NCBI GenBank assembly: GCA_030280995.1
Contig: JASXTE010000016.1
Span: 9,819,001 to 9,883,000 of the forward strand
Direction of reading: 5' to 3'
Length of the DNA: 64,000 nucleotides
Source: Hemileia vastatrix
Lineage: Eukaryota; Basidiomycota; Pucciniomycetes; Pucciniales; Zaghouaniaceae
Shown here: piece after piece, positions 12,100 to 23,900 of the stretch
How positions within the stretch are numbered: the first letter of the stretch is position 1
How the letters are laid out: each line of letters begins with the position of its first letter
Position numbers and translations under genes: made by a program
Notes under the pieces: model-generated
What the model was told of the DNA's origin: nothing
The model's database searches: none
Seen by the model: the letters and a program-made list of their open reading frames with translations, nothing else

Positions 12100-13325
12100 T
12101 GTCAGCCATGCTGTCCCAGGAGCCCAGTAAATAAACATACAATTTATTGGAATTAAATAAAGACATAATAATTGCAGAGTATGCATTTAACATTAATATT
12201 ATATTACATAATGAATTTATATTAATATTTTATTTATATAAATAAAGTAAATATTGTTTTAATTTTATTATAAGATAATTTAAAAGCATTTTATTATATT
12301 CCATAAAAAGGGCGCATTGTTTATTTAATAATTATAAATTAATTAATTGAAAACTTATAAGATAATTATATTCAAGTGTTTATCTTATATTGTAATTACT
12401 TTAATTAATTAAATTTAACTATTAAAATATACTTTTTAATATACTATTATCCATGGTTATTGCTGCTGTTTTTGGACCCTTAATTGTGTCAATAAAAAAT
12501 TAAATAAATTATAATACTTATTTTATAAAATAGTATTAAAATTATCAACTTAATTTAGTAATAAATTAATCACTTTTTTCATTTAAATTAATTATTTAAT
12601 TACATAGTTGGAACAATTAATTAGATTCTTTATACTAAATTATAATTGATTACATATTTTGTTGCGTCAAAATATTTTAACTTGTTTCACTTAAAAACCC
12701 TTAAAGCATACTGTACCATCTGTTTTGAATTATTTTTTCTCATAGTTCCTATATCTCAGGCTTTTTTAGTTACTCACTATTTTTACTTACTGATTTGGGA
12801 ATTCGTTGTGGGAAATTTTGGTTCTTATTTGGGGTTTTAATTATTTGTCTCATATTTTTCTCTAAATTGTTATGTTTCACTTATTCTTTTATTTTCTTGT
12901 TTCATCTTATTATGACTCTTGTATTTACAAATGTAGTGGCGCTTCAGAGGACCCATCGCCTATAAAAAGGCCTTGGATAATCCCCTGTAGCCTCATCACT
13001 TACTATTCAAACATATTTTTTAATTACACTATAAAATTCATTTTATTTACACCTATTTAAACTGCGCTTCTGCCTATTTAAGTAATAAAATAAAATATTA
13101 AAGGTTGTGATAAGAATACTTTAGTATTAATAGTTGATAATTGAACAGAGAGAATATAACAATACTTACTTTATTAGCCACATTGATCCCCGTCCATTTT
13201 TATTAAAAGTCTTTAAAATTTTTATTATTAAAATTATATATTTCTTTATTTCATTTCCTTTTTATTTCCCCTTCTACCTTTTTTCCAATTACCATTTCCA
13301 CCTTCTTCTAGACAACTGGCCAACA
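12100..13325 (+). repeat. 3' LTR of Element 1 (~1.2 kb)
   Basis: The LTR begins TGTCAGCCATGCTG right after the polypurine tract and ends GACAACTGGCCAACA, giving TG...CA ends. A TATA-like box (GCCTATAAAAAGGCC) lies near 12957. The right end abuts the interrupted pol frame of Element 2, which shows that Element 1 inserted there. The 5-bp duplication cannot be tested because the 5' LTR is outside the window. A solo copy of the same family is at 37269-39050 (minus), which supports both ends. The interior is AT-rich without a gene. Confidence 0.8.
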
Positions 13326-14160
13326 TTCACTTATCTGAGTGCCAAATGATGCTTTTGAAATTTCTTTTTCCAGAAGTTCCATCTCATTGAATTCTCTTCC
13401 TTTGCAAGGAATATTTATGACTGAATCAATGTGTAAGACTGTGTTAAAAGAATTTATTTTAAATTTTCTTTTACCATTCATGCCAATTGTAAAATTATTA
13501 TTAGCAGGGTCTATTTTCACACCAAACTTAGTCAGAATGTCATTTCCAATGATAAAATAGCTACTAAAATTGGTATTATTCATTACTACCAAGTCATAAG
13601 TTACTCTAACATAACCATGTTGATGTTTAAAGAAAACAGCAGCTTGTATCTACTAATGGGATGTAGTACTAATCTAAAACCTCTCCAATTCTTACTTTGA
13701 ATGGGTTCAAGTTTTACTTATAATAACTATCAATTTTCTGTAATTTATCACTATGCAATATATGTGGTGGACTTGCTAGCAAGTCCCCAATCTGAACTCA
13801 GATCGCACTCAGATCGAACTCAGACTGAACTTATATTAAACCCATACTGAACTCTTCTTGAAAATCCACCTAAAACTGTTCTGCTGAGTGGTGTTCATCC
13901 CTGATTGTATGGTTCCTCTGTCAGTAGCTCAATGTGTGTTCAATCTGTGGTGAGTTTGGGTCCAAGGTTACGGACTTGCTAGCAAGTCTGTCCCCCATAT
14001 TGCGTGGTTTATTTGTAGAAACAATACAACCAGAAGCTCTAGTGTCCAATAATATATTTACATTTTCTCCAGAAATGATAGCTGGAACTGTGATAGGTGT
14101 CATTTTTAAGTTATCAGCTTGTATATACTTAATGATTTCAGCATCCTCAAAATTCATTAA
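13326..14160 (-). pseudogene. Ty3/gypsy Element 2 protease region, truncated and interrupted
   Basis: On the minus strand this carries the start of the aspartic protease (PAIISGENVNILLDTRASG near 14045-14105) and, after a 261-bp MITE insertion, its C-terminal part (YFIIGNDILTKFGVKIDP) and the linker to reverse transcriptase. The active-site triad LDTGAS reads LDTRAS, so the Gly is Arg. Several stops occur between 13575 and 13740. The frame ends abruptly at 13325 against the Element 1 LTR, so reverse transcriptase and integrase are missing. Confidence 0.85.
13749..14009. mobile_element. CACTA-like MITE, copy A
   Basis: The element starts CACTATGCAATAT and its complement end reads AACCACGCAATAT. 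It is flanked by TAT at 13746-13748 and 14010-14012. Both subterminal regions carry GGACTTGCTAGCAAGTCC, a perfect 18-bp palindrome on the left (one mismatch on the right). Inside are short ~10-11 bp repeats around ACTGAACTCAG and a conserved ATCCCTGATTGTATGGTTCC block. It interrupts the Element 2 protease after the DTRAS motif. Confidence 0.87.
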
Positions 14161-15245
14161 AGATTAATTTGAGTCCATACTTAATATTGGATTCTCAAAG
14201 ATGGACAAATCATCTTTCTAAATACAGACTTCATTTTCATCAATATATGAGATATTACTGTCATAATCACTTGAATCTTTACTTTTGTCTGTTTCAATTT
14301 CAGATTCATGTTGATTTTCAATAATATTTATTTTTTTCTCACATTTGTGACCTTTAACCCAAGGCTTATTACACTTGTAACAAGTATTACTTTCATAATT
14401 TTTAGGTACTACAGATGCAGTAGGTTTTTTATGTTTTTCCTGCAGTTTTTCACAGGTTCATTATTTTGTTTATAAGTGGTGTACCTTTCTTCATACTTAT
14501 TGTTTAATAATATTTCATTACAATTATTAATAAATTCAGAGTATTCATTAACCATTATTATTCTAGCTACAACAATGTCTCTGACAGATATAGGTAATTT
14601 ATATATTATTTTATCTTTCCATAAGTTAAAAACCATTTTTGGCTCAATGGATTTTAATATTTTATTTAAATTCATTAAAAATACCATAGGTTTGTCACCA
14701 TTCAACAAATTATACCTAGTTTTCTCATATAATCTTTGCTGAGTGAGTCTGAATTTAGAACCTCCAAATTGTTTTTCAATCAGGTGTTTTCATTTAGCCC
14801 AAGAGTTATCTTGACCCTCACTTAACACAGCCTCAAACCATAATAATGAAACATCCTTAAATAAAGAAATAAATTTTTATGTTATTTTTTCATCTGGTAA
14901 CTTATATGAGAATTTTAAATTGTAAATTCTTTGAATAAAATTCTTCCAAGTAGAGCTGCCTTCCCCATCATATTTTGGGTACTGATCAATCTTTGGCCAG
15001 TTCTTTTGATTGGATTTAGTCTCACCAATCTTAGGAGAATTCAATAACTCATTCACTCTGGATAAATGGTCTTGTATTTCCTCTTGCACGGATTTGTGAC
15101 TTACATTTATCTTCTCAGACTTGACACTTCCACCAGATGGTTATACTTGTGGTGTCATTTGAAATGATTGAGATTCATTTTTGAAAATGAAAGGATTATT
15201 ATTATACTGTGTATACTTATTATTATCCTGATTCATTATTAGATT
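14161..15245 (-). pseudogene. Ty3/gypsy Element 2 gag capsid and zinc knuckle
   Basis: Capsid-like gag on the minus strand. It starts with KNWPKIDQYPKYDGEGSS (near 14950-15030), continues with FIQRIYNLKFSYKLPDEKI, then GDKPMVFLMNLNKILKSIE and LPISVRDIVVAR, and ends in a zinc knuckle near 14330-14390 (CYKCNKPWVKGHKC). The knuckle spacing is CX2CX7HXC rather than CX2CX4HX4C, a variant I recall from some plant and fungal chromovirus gags. The frame is broken by a stop near 14879 and by shifts near 14410-14460 and 14720. Aligned relatives lie at 48344-49341 (-) and 58890-59600 (+). Confidence 0.85.
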
Positions 15246-15257
15246 AGCAGTTTCAAT

Positions 15258-16001
15258 CTAAACTTTAGTAAATCTTTGTAACAGATCAGAGACACTCTGA
15301 TTTTTTTTGCAGAAAATTAACTTTGTTTTTGATTCATACTTTAATAAATGTGCTTCATAAAATTTCTCTAACTCACTGAATTTGTTTGAAAGGTCACTAT
15401 ATTTATTACTTAAATAATCATGTTTAAGAGTTAGAGCCAAGTGTTCATTCTCTAATTCTTTTTTTCTTTTTTCCAATTGAGAAATATTCAACGTCAAGGA
15501 AAAGATTGTTTCACTTGTGAGATTTATTGTCTGTTCATCACACTCAGTCATTCTATTCCATAATGCTGATACAATTCTATTGACAGTTGAGTTATTACTA
15601 AAATACTCCATGTCTTCCTTCTCAATTTCTTCACTATTTTGTGAATTTCTCATCTTACTAATAAGTGGTGGAAACTGAGGGTTAACTGTATTATAATGAT
15701 AAATAGTACTATTTTTATTAACAAAATATAAATCAGGTGTATCTACATCAAAACCTAATTTTCTTAGGTCCTCCTCAATTTTTTGGACAGATTTCACATC
15801 AATAACATTACCTGCATTGTAATAATTAGTATTGTGTTCAATCTGAGAGGGTAATCTACTTACCACTGGATAGGAGCAAGCCGTTACTTTTGGTGCTTTT
15901 TCTTTCCTCTTTAGGGGTGAGCTGATGTAGTCTGGTGAGTGGGTGGATCCCTGTTGCAATTGTGGCTTTACCACTGCTGATGGAATTAATCCCACTTCCA
16001 T
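15258..16001 (-). CDS. Element 2 gag, second N-terminal frame (coiled coil, 247 aa)
   Basis: An uninterrupted minus-strand frame with ATG at 16001 (MEVGLIPSAVV). Residues ~150-240 are rich in Leu, Glu and Lys with heptad-like spacing (LEKRKKELENEHLALTLKH), suggesting a coiled coil that could drive gag multimerisation. It overlaps the upstream frame by 16 bases, the upstream stop lying inside its first codons. The same overlap is recognisable at ~50090 and ~57780. No catalytic motif is visible. Whether it is made by reinitiation, frameshifting or splicing cannot be seen. Confidence 0.6.
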   Translation of the reverse strand: MEVGLIPSAVVKPQLQQGSTHSPDYISSPLKRKEKAPKVTACSYPVVSRLPSQIEHNTNYYNAGNVIDVKSVQKIEEDLRKLGFDVDTPDLYFVNKNSTIYHYNTVNPQFPPLISKMRNSQNSEEIEKEDMEYFSNNSTVNRIVSALWNRMTECDEQTINLTSETIFSLTLNISQLEKRKKELENEHLALTLKHDYLSNKYSDLSNKFSELEKFYEAHLLKYESKTKLIFCKKNQSVSDLLQRFTKV

Positions 16002-16375
16002 TTATCTACCAAGATCTTTTCCTTGCACTGATTTGATCCTCCTTGAATAAGGGGTTGTTGATTTGGCTTCACATTCTTTAATTCTGCCAGAGTTTTATTC
16101 ATCTGTTGAAATCCCACATTGCAGTTGTTTTGCAGCTGCTCTACCTCCTTTAGTAAGGTAGATCTTGACTCATCTAGTCTAAGAACCTGTTTGGCCAGAT
16201 GGGGAAGTTGATCCTGAAGAGGAGGTGAAGCCTTTTTTATTGTTATCTTTTTTAATAAGGCATCCTTTTCCTCCAAACTCATTGCTTCTGGCTGTGGGTA
16301 GGATTGGCCCTCCATAGTGATGTCCTGGAACAGTGTTTTTAGCTTTAGACCTGGTGTTAAAAGCAGGTTTATCAC
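15986..16375 (-). CDS. Element 2 gag, first N-terminal frame (129 aa)
   Basis: A small charged protein frame upstream of the coiled-coil frame. Its helical middle (KKITIKKASPPLQDQLPHL ... LKEVEQLQNN) matches the 50085-50513 frame (LNQITIKKSKNTLQEQIHSL). It ends KWKWD-stop. The ATG used is the first in frame; LSLEEKDALLKK-like sequence suggests helix. The function is unknown beyond position at the start of gag. It may belong to one gag protein with the next frame, separated by a mutational or programmed -1 shift. Confidence 0.5.
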   Translation of the reverse strand: MINLLLTPGLKLKTLFQDITMEGQSYPQPEAMSLEEKDALLKKITIKKASPPLQDQLPHLAKQVLRLDESRSTLLKEVEQLQNNCNVGFQQMNKTLAELKNVKPNQQPLIQGGSNQCKEKILVDKWKWD

Positions 16376-16914
16376 TTACATTGTCTTGTAGAGCACTAAT
16401 AATATCTTTAAATAACGATTCTTCACATCTAAAAAAGAGAAAACCTGTATGGTAATTAGTAGATAAAAATTATTAGCAATATAATCACTAATAAAAGCAC
16501 TGGAGCTTACCCTGAATTTATATCATTATTTATTTAAATAAAAGAAAAGAAAAATTTAAAAAAATCTATTAAAAATACTATAATAAGCTTAACTAAACCC
16601 TTATAAGGGTGAATATTTCTCTTACCAAGATTTAACCAAATACCAATTTAATTGGGTGTTATGTTGGTGTCCAAATACCAAGTAAAATTGGGTTTATATT
16701 GGGTACAGTTACTACTGTAAATACCTAATTTTTATTATAAAAAATTAGTAAAATTATTATAAGGGTTCTTTTCCGCAATCACTGAGTAATTATGACTTAC
16801 TAATGCTCTTCAGATCAAAATATTTGGTTTGTTTGAGATATACTAGAGTAAAAATCACATCCTAAGGCTTATATACTAAATAATAAGTAATAATTAAGGA
16901 AAGACCCCCAATTG
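16376..16914 (-). other. Element 2 leader between LTR and gag
   Basis: 539 bp of AT-rich sequence without a gene. On the minus strand the first bases after the presumed LTR read ATTGGGGGTCTTTCC, a candidate primer-binding region. Short repeats of TTGGTATTTGG / TTGGGTNTTATG type occur near 16640-16700. Confidence 0.45.
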
Positions 16915-18087
16915 TCAGTGTGTTCTAGTATCTAACTATGATTTAATAGTAAATATTAATGGTACTAGTACTTATTGATAAATAATTTAGTGATTAAACC
17001 TCAGGGGAAGACTAATAAAATAGTTATTCTCAATGTAAACTCACAACACTTGGGTTATTATGTGTGCTAGTGGTGGAAAATAGATCAATAAAATATAGTT
17101 TATAGCTTAAATGAAGATAATATCAATTTATAACTGCTTTACAATATATTTATATATGATAATAATTGTGTAATAGTTTTTTTTAATGTTTAGTAAGTAA
17201 GTGATGTCCAATGACCTGTCAAATCCTCCCTTACTTATACCAAAATCTACTGGAGTGCACAGACCTTCAATCCAGATGATGTCACTGCTATCCCCAGAAA
17301 TTACAGCACTGTGAGGGCCCATCACCTCCCAATGGCTTCCACTTCAAGAAGTTTCAACACCAAGACCTCCAGTAAGGGCCCTCCATCACAATTAGTAATA
17401 CCACAGACCCATACCATAAATAGAATAAACAGATAAAAGCAGATACCATAAAGAAACAGGTAAAATAACTCATAAAAAGAGTATAAAATGAAACCCAAAG
17501 CAGATAAAGAACTGAATTAGCTTTCCATGCCCCCAATAACATGCCCAAGCATCCATATTAACCCAGTAATGATATCCCAACCCATAAATCTGTGAAAATC
17601 CATCAAAGGAAGCAGATTAAGTTGTCCAAACTGGATATATGCGCATGAAAAGGTGTATATGCTTGTGTAGGCATTGTGAGTCCACTGAATACATCCATAT
17701 GACCTAAAATAAGCAGAAAAAAAGGTTATAGGCTATTAAGAGGTTAAAATCCACTTATGGACCTAAATATACATAATATAACTACATATTTCACTGAATA
17801 TGAGGTTAATGTATACATATAAGCTTATGTATGTCTATAATTACTTAATATCACTTAAGATAAGTATATTATGACTCCATTAACAACTTAATAATTATTG
17901 TTAGGCTATGGATAAGCTCTTTTAACTACTATAAGTTATATAATAGTGTAATAATTATATATATGTGTATTATAACCATGTATATAAGTATTTTAACTTT
18001 ATTTTTAAGTTATAATATTAATGTAATTAAGGCTATCTTATTTTAAAAATAAGAATTTCTCAGTCCTGGGGATACCTAGGCTGACAA
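16915..18087 (-). repeat. 5' LTR of Element 2 (~1.17 kb)
   Basis: Read on the minus strand it begins TGTCAGCCTAGGTATCCCCAGGACTGAG at 18087, the start shared by the LTRs at 29721, 32738 and 63473. It ends near 16915 (complement of TGTCAGTGTGTTCTAG). The length agrees with the 1.2-kb LTR of Element 1. Short open frames around 17130-17550 are not supported as genes. The right end abuts a copia remnant at 18088. Confidence 0.6.
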
Positions 18088-18089
18088 AA

Positions 18090-20162
18090 TGCCTCCCATC
18101 TTTTCTTGCACATTTGGAATGCATTGCAGATGATTTTTCCGGGTGGAAGTTGATCAGGGAGTCCAATAGCCATTTTCATGTTGATCATTTGTCTTATCTT
18201 CCTGAGGCTTTCATATCCTAGGAGGAAATGCCATTATTATAGTAAATCTTTGTCTTTTTTTCTCACTTGTGGTTTGGGGAAACTTAGGGGTAAATCCAGG
18301 TTGAAAAACAAAGGTTCAATAACATCATGCATTGCAGTTGATATGCATATGGTAGGACTATGTACAAGGGGTTCATGTAGACTGGGTAAAGAAGTAGTAG
18401 GTCTCGTGGTAGTCCATATCTGTTTTGCTGAATTAAATGTTGCTGTGATGGCTGTGTGTTTTTTGCACAAAACCTGGAAGTCATTTGATGCAGGGATTAG
18501 TAATCAAGAACCACCCCTGATGAGAGAAGCTGGTGAGATCAGTGTACCTGTTGCCTCCTTGCAGTAAAATACTGGGTTAATACTGATAATTTTCCCAGTT
18601 GTCCCAATGAATTGTAGCTTCCCTTTTCCTGTTATTTGAGGTTTTGTGCCAGTGGTTGCTACTTTCATGGACATTGGAGTACTGAAGGGAATAAAGTCTA
18701 CTAACTCATCATGGTTACCTGAGAAATGATGGGTGGCACCTGTGTCAAAAAGTGGAGGTTGGGTTTCAGAATTCAATTGGATGTCAAGTCTTTGGAACGC
18801 CCCTTCTGTTGCTTTGGCTGAATTGTCAGTGATCTCCATTGCTTTAGCTCTCATGGGAGGGATGCTGCCTGCCAGAGAATTGGGTGTGTGTGATGGATAG
18901 GTAGGCTGTAAGAATCCATTCTTCTCTGGGAAGGCGAAGCCAGGTTGAATTGACAATTACTTGTTGATGGTAAGAAGGATGGTTGGAATACCATTGGGTG
19001 GACTGGCTGAATTCCATCTGGAACATATTGATGGTTTCAAGGTTGGCTTTGTTGGCCAAAAGATGCTCTTTTTGGGAAGTTAGATTGTAGATTATCTGGG
19101 CTGTTGCAGTTACAGAAAGTTGGTGGTCAAAGAGGTCTTGTGGATGCAGCTTGTGGGATTGTTTGTAAGTCCTCTTCATCATTGATTTTAGTGGAGGGCA
19201 CATTATTGGTTCTTGCACTGTGAGAAGGTGGAGTTGGGGAAGGTAGGATGTTTATACTATTGGCTGGTGGAGTGAGGGAGTCGCTGTGGAGTCTGTTAGC
19301 ATTGTTGTTCCTGATTCTGTCCCATGTTGATGTGAGTGTTTGTTGGATTGTGGCTGTGGAAGGGACTTCTCTAGTGATCTTCACGAGTAGTTCTACATCC
19401 CTCATAGTCTCATTGCTAAATTGTGGGTCATCTTTGATGGCCCTCTGAAAAAGAAGTGCTAGTAGGGGATCATTAATTGTCATTCCTTGTGCCTTTAAGT
19501 CAGCATAAAAATCCTTCATATGCAAGATCATCACAATTTGAACGTTGAATTTTTGCAAGCAAACATCAAGTAGTTTGTCCAGGGAATTGAATTGCCCTGC
19601 TTGCAAAATGATGTTGTATTGGAGGCGGAGATGTTTGAAGGCTGAGGTGCTTCGAGATGAACATGATCTGGGTCTTCACATTTAAATCAACCGAGTTGAC
19701 TAAGATTGCATGGCCAATACACTCTCTGGCTGGGCCAGTGGAAGTATTGGGTCTGGTGAGGAAGTTAGGATCGCCAATGTAATCTGTGAGGACAATTTGG
19801 AGCTCCTTGTGCCAGAGTCAGAATTTGGAACCATCATCTTTGAGTCTATTTAGCCAGGTGGCCATTTCTTTTTGGATGTCTCTGATGGTGTAAGTGACAT
19901 GTTTTCTTGCAAGGTCACAGGAGGAGACATGGGGATCGTGATATTCTTTGTCATCTGAAGGGATAGCTTGTTTTTGATTCATTGGATAAGGGGCAAAGGC
20001 TTCATTGTCCGCTTCTTTGTCTTATGGATATTGGTGTGGGGCTGGTCCTCTGGATGGTTATCAAGTTTATTGGGTGTTCTTTGAGGTTCCAGTTGCTGCG
20101 GATGTCGGGGGTTGATTGCTTGAGGTCAGAATTGGATTAGATGTTCTTGATTGTGATTGCAT
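18090..20162 (-). pseudogene. Ty1/copia gag, protease and start of integrase (broken)
   Basis: Minus-strand copia-type polyprotein in several shifted frames. It starts with ATG at 20162 (MQSQSRTSNP). Copia gag follows (IRDIQKEMATWLNRLKDDG, LDKLLDVCLQKFNVQI, ARTNNVPSTKINDEEDLQT). The protease holds LFDTGATHHFSGNHDELVDF (~18720-18780), the copia-style DTGA site with HHFSG downstream, and a pre-integrase-like LPDQLPPGKIICNAFQMCK near 18100-18170. Stops and frameshifts occur near 19050, 19210, 19600, 20040 and across 18180-18500. The gene is cut at 18088 by the Element 2 LTR. The copia 5' side continues at 20163-20553 and resumes at 29722. Confidence 0.85.
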
Positions 20163-20553
20163 TGTGTTGTTGTAAAGGGTGATATGTGTTTTTTTTATTT
20201 TTTTATTTTTTTTTATTTTTTATTTTATTTTATTTTATTTTTTTTGGAGAAACAAGAAAGATAAGAGAGAAAAAAAAGGAGATGGATAACTAATATAAAG
20301 AAAAGGAGTGAACTAGTGGTATGGAGAGTATAGGGAGAAGAAAAAAAGGAAAAAAAGAAAGAAAAAAGGTTTTAGTGTGAATGTGTGCCCACAGACACTT
20401 ATGCTCAGGATCTTTCAAGGAACCCTACCTAATCACCTGATAAGGAGAAAGAAGAAAACAGAAAGAAAAAAATAAGAAGGAGAGACAGAGAAGAAGGAAA
20501 GAAAAGAAGTAAGACGAGATGACAGACGAAGGGAATTGAAGAGAGAGATATAG
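20163..20553 (-). other. Copia leader/LTR sequence, T-rich and purine-rich
   Basis: Upstream region of the copia gag, with a T-rich stretch (20190-20245) and GA-rich DNA (20250-20550). It ends in TATAG at the insertion point of the LTR 20554-29721. The same region resumes at 29722 with TATAG and runs to about 29950. No gene is seen. Confidence 0.5.
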
Positions 20554-20974
20554 TGTCAGGCTGAAGTCAAGTACAAAGACGTGAACTAGCTTGGATGGTC
20601 AGTTTTCTAATAGATTTTAATGTTCCTATATGAATACTGTAGTAAAAATCCAACAAATAGTAAAATATAATTCATAATAATGGTCTCAGTAATATAATTC
20701 TCAGTATTTTTATATATGGCTTACAATCTTTTTAGTTGGTAGAAAAATAGAGTTTAATAATTCAGATACTACTCAAAAAACTTATAAAAGTACTAATTGA
20801 TGTGTATTGTAATTCATTTGGTTATATGGTGTAAATTGTAATGATAAAGAATGTAGAAACAAGACCCAAAAACCTCCTCCTTTTATACACACTGAGTTCC
20901 CCAATGATTCCCTTGATGTACCACCCAATACACAGTAAATGAAGCCTCCAAAAAACTAATAGACATGCCCATAC
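20554..20974 (-). repeat. Distal part of a split LTR (other part 28599-29721)
   Basis: Begins TGTCAGGCTGAAGTCAAG on the plus strand, which is the 3' end of an LTR read on the minus strand. The matching LTR start (TGTCAGCCTG on the minus strand) is at 29721. The flanks are TATAG (20549-20553) and TATAG (29722-29726), a perfect 5-bp duplication, so the two pieces are one LTR that was later invaded. The right end is where pol of the invading element is truncated, within its integrase. The uninterrupted relative at 32738-34704 has about 226 bp more at this junction, so a deletion accompanied or followed the event. Confidence 0.85.
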
Positions 20975-23900
20975 TCTTCCAAAGAGCGTATATTCACCGG
21001 TCGCGCGTCCAGGCTCTTTTGGCCTTAAATAACTTCGTCTTTGACATTCTTCGCATGACTGAACCCACTGTTTAACAGCCATCTTCATGCCAGGCCACCA
21101 AAATCGATCAGAAATTCTTCTAAACGTTTCTCCAACGCCTCTATTCCCGAGATCTTCATGCAGTGATTTCAAAACAAATTCTTGCCCCTTTTCTTGAGTT
21201 ATAACTACTTGAGGATTTGGATACCTTCTCCTCATTAAATGTCGACCAGATAAATAAAACGTAGATGACTTCCTCTTGATAGCCACCCATTCATCATCTT
21301 CACACTCTTCTGGCCTCTCTAAAGTCAACAAATATTTGACTAACAAAAAATAAAAACCAGTCTGACCCCAGACTTCATCTTGAAAATCGATTAATATAAC
21401 ATCAATAGGGACTTCTCTATCACCAATATCACCTGCACATGAATGAGCCAATAATCGTTGACCCCTAAATAAATCTTTAATCGAGCTATGTCGTCGTTTT
21501 TCTTCTGAACCTTTGGATCCTTTGTAAACCGTATTTGAAAATAACTCTTTCTCTTTATCCACCTTTTTATTTAAATTCTCTACTTCTCCAACATATACAC
21601 CATTCCTTAATTTACTACTATCCCACACTACTAATCCATCTTCCTCTACATACACCACATCTTCTTCTACCTCCTCTCTGCTGAATTTATCTACACCTTT
21701 TCCAACACCTTTATTAACATAAAAACTATTTTCCAGTTTATCCTCTTGGTGGAGGTCATCAACACCATAATCTAAACACAATAGTCCTGCCAGTTTAACC
21801 TCATGGGGGAGGTATGGAAATTCTTCAGCTCCTTTAGTGCTGGCTTTGATAATAGGTATATCTTCATCGAACTCTTCTGAGTCTGAATCTTCTTCAGTGG
21901 GTGGTCTTCTTGATAAACCATCTGGCATAGTAAAAGTTTTGCCAGGCTTATGAACTAAATCAAACAAAAAATGTTGAATAAAAGCTACCCATCTCGTCAT
22001 GGGTGCGTTTGGTAAACTTGGGGAATTAATTATCTGGATTAACGATTTCGCATCCACTTGCAACTCAAAATGTTGCCCCCACAAAATATGCTGAAGTTTC
22101 TTCAGTATTTTTGCCACACCACATAATTCCAATTTTGGTTGAGAATATCTTGATTCGACCTCAGTAAATACTACAGATTCATACCTAACTGGCCTGATGT
22201 AACCAGCTTTATCCATCTGAGACAAAACTGCCCCAGCTGCAACCTGACTTGAATCGACTGCTAAATAAATTCTGCCAGCTTCTTTTCCATAATCCAACTT
22301 GTGCAGGACTAAATCCTTCCCCACAACCTCCTTCAACTTCACAAACGCCTTCTCACACTCTTCATCCCACTCCCAGTCTGCATCCTTTCTCGTTAACCGT
22401 CTCAATGGAGCTGCCAATGAAGAAAAGTCCTTGATAAACATTCTAACATATACACAAACGCCTAAAAACCCTCTAACTTCGGTCGTATTCTTGGGTCTTG
22501 GCCAGGACTGAATTTTGTTAACTTTCTTCTTGGACATAATCCTACCCTCTCTACATACCACATGGCCTAATATTTCTAAGGCTGGAACACAACATGAAAA
22601 TTTTGAACCTGAAATAGTTAAGCCAGCCTCTTCAATTCGAAACAAGATTCTTTCTAAAGTAATTGCAAACTCCCAAATGAATTTGCGTATCCCGGGATTC
22701 TCTTCCAACACCTGGTTATCATAGTCGGTTGTTGGTCCCTTAATTCCTCCATCATCTATAAAGATTCCAGCATATTGTGGAATTTCATCTTGAAGGATCC
22801 AAGCCATCTGAGCTTGATAAACTGCAACCAAATTTGTTGCTCCTTGAGGTAATCTTGTTAACTGTAAACGTCCTAGTGGTGTATCGAATGTAGTGAGAGG
22901 CCTTGAGTCTGGATATAACTCTCTCTCATCATATCCACCCATAATATCTCCCAATCCATAACACACTCTCCCTGCAAACGCTTCAACAAACTCCTCAGCA
23001 CTAGGCGGTATCCCAGCATCCTTTATTGTAACCCTATTTAATTCCCTAAGATCATGAACAACTCTAAGCTTGCCATTCGGTTTCTTGATACAAAATACAG
23101 GACTAGAATAACTTGACGTTGATTTCTCATACAGTCCAGTGCGTATCCGTTCTCTGACAACTTCAATATAGGCTTCTTTTAATGCAGCCGGAATAGGAAT
23201 CGGTTTCTGCTGCCACGGTTCATGACATACCACAGGAATCTTGTAAGGCTCCCCATAGGAATGCTTCAACACACCCCTCTCCTCTTCTACAAAAGCAATG
23301 GCCTTCTCTCGCTTGACCATCACATCCAACAACAACTTCTTCTCTTCTCCAGACAACCAACCATCAGGTCCAAAATTAACAACACCCAGTCTCTCAAAAG
23401 TGATTCTTGACGTCTCAGAAAATTCAGGCGGATTCTTTACCAAGGGACTTTCATAAGGATCTCTTGATAACCTTGGTCTTCTCAAAGGTGGATTTAATTC
23501 AGCAGGTAGCGGTTCATTAATAGGTCGAACTTTATTTGCTACTTTCTTATATTTGGCTGCGTCCACATCTAAATTAACTTCAGGTAAAACATTTTCTTTT
23601 GTATCGCCATTAAAACTTTCATCAAATGAATCTTCTTCATCGCGAGAATCAGAATAAGAAAAATTAGAAAAATATTTTATTTCATTTTTAAATTTTACCC
23701 TTTTCTCCTTTCCCTCGTCTAATTTATAAACAGATTTTCCAACACCTTTGCTTCCCTTATCCAACATTAAATCACCTGTAAAGAAAGTCGGCAGTTTAAC
23801 CTCTTGCTGGAGGACCGGAATTGAATTTTCACAAAAATTATTTTTTTGAGTTTTAAATATACTGAGATTTTTAATCGGATTTAGATAAGATTTTCGCAGT

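Noticed and set aside
17128..17548. Possible small genes on the minus strand
   Set aside because: They fall inside the Element 2 LTR, lack homology to anything recognised and are not kept in other LTR copies.
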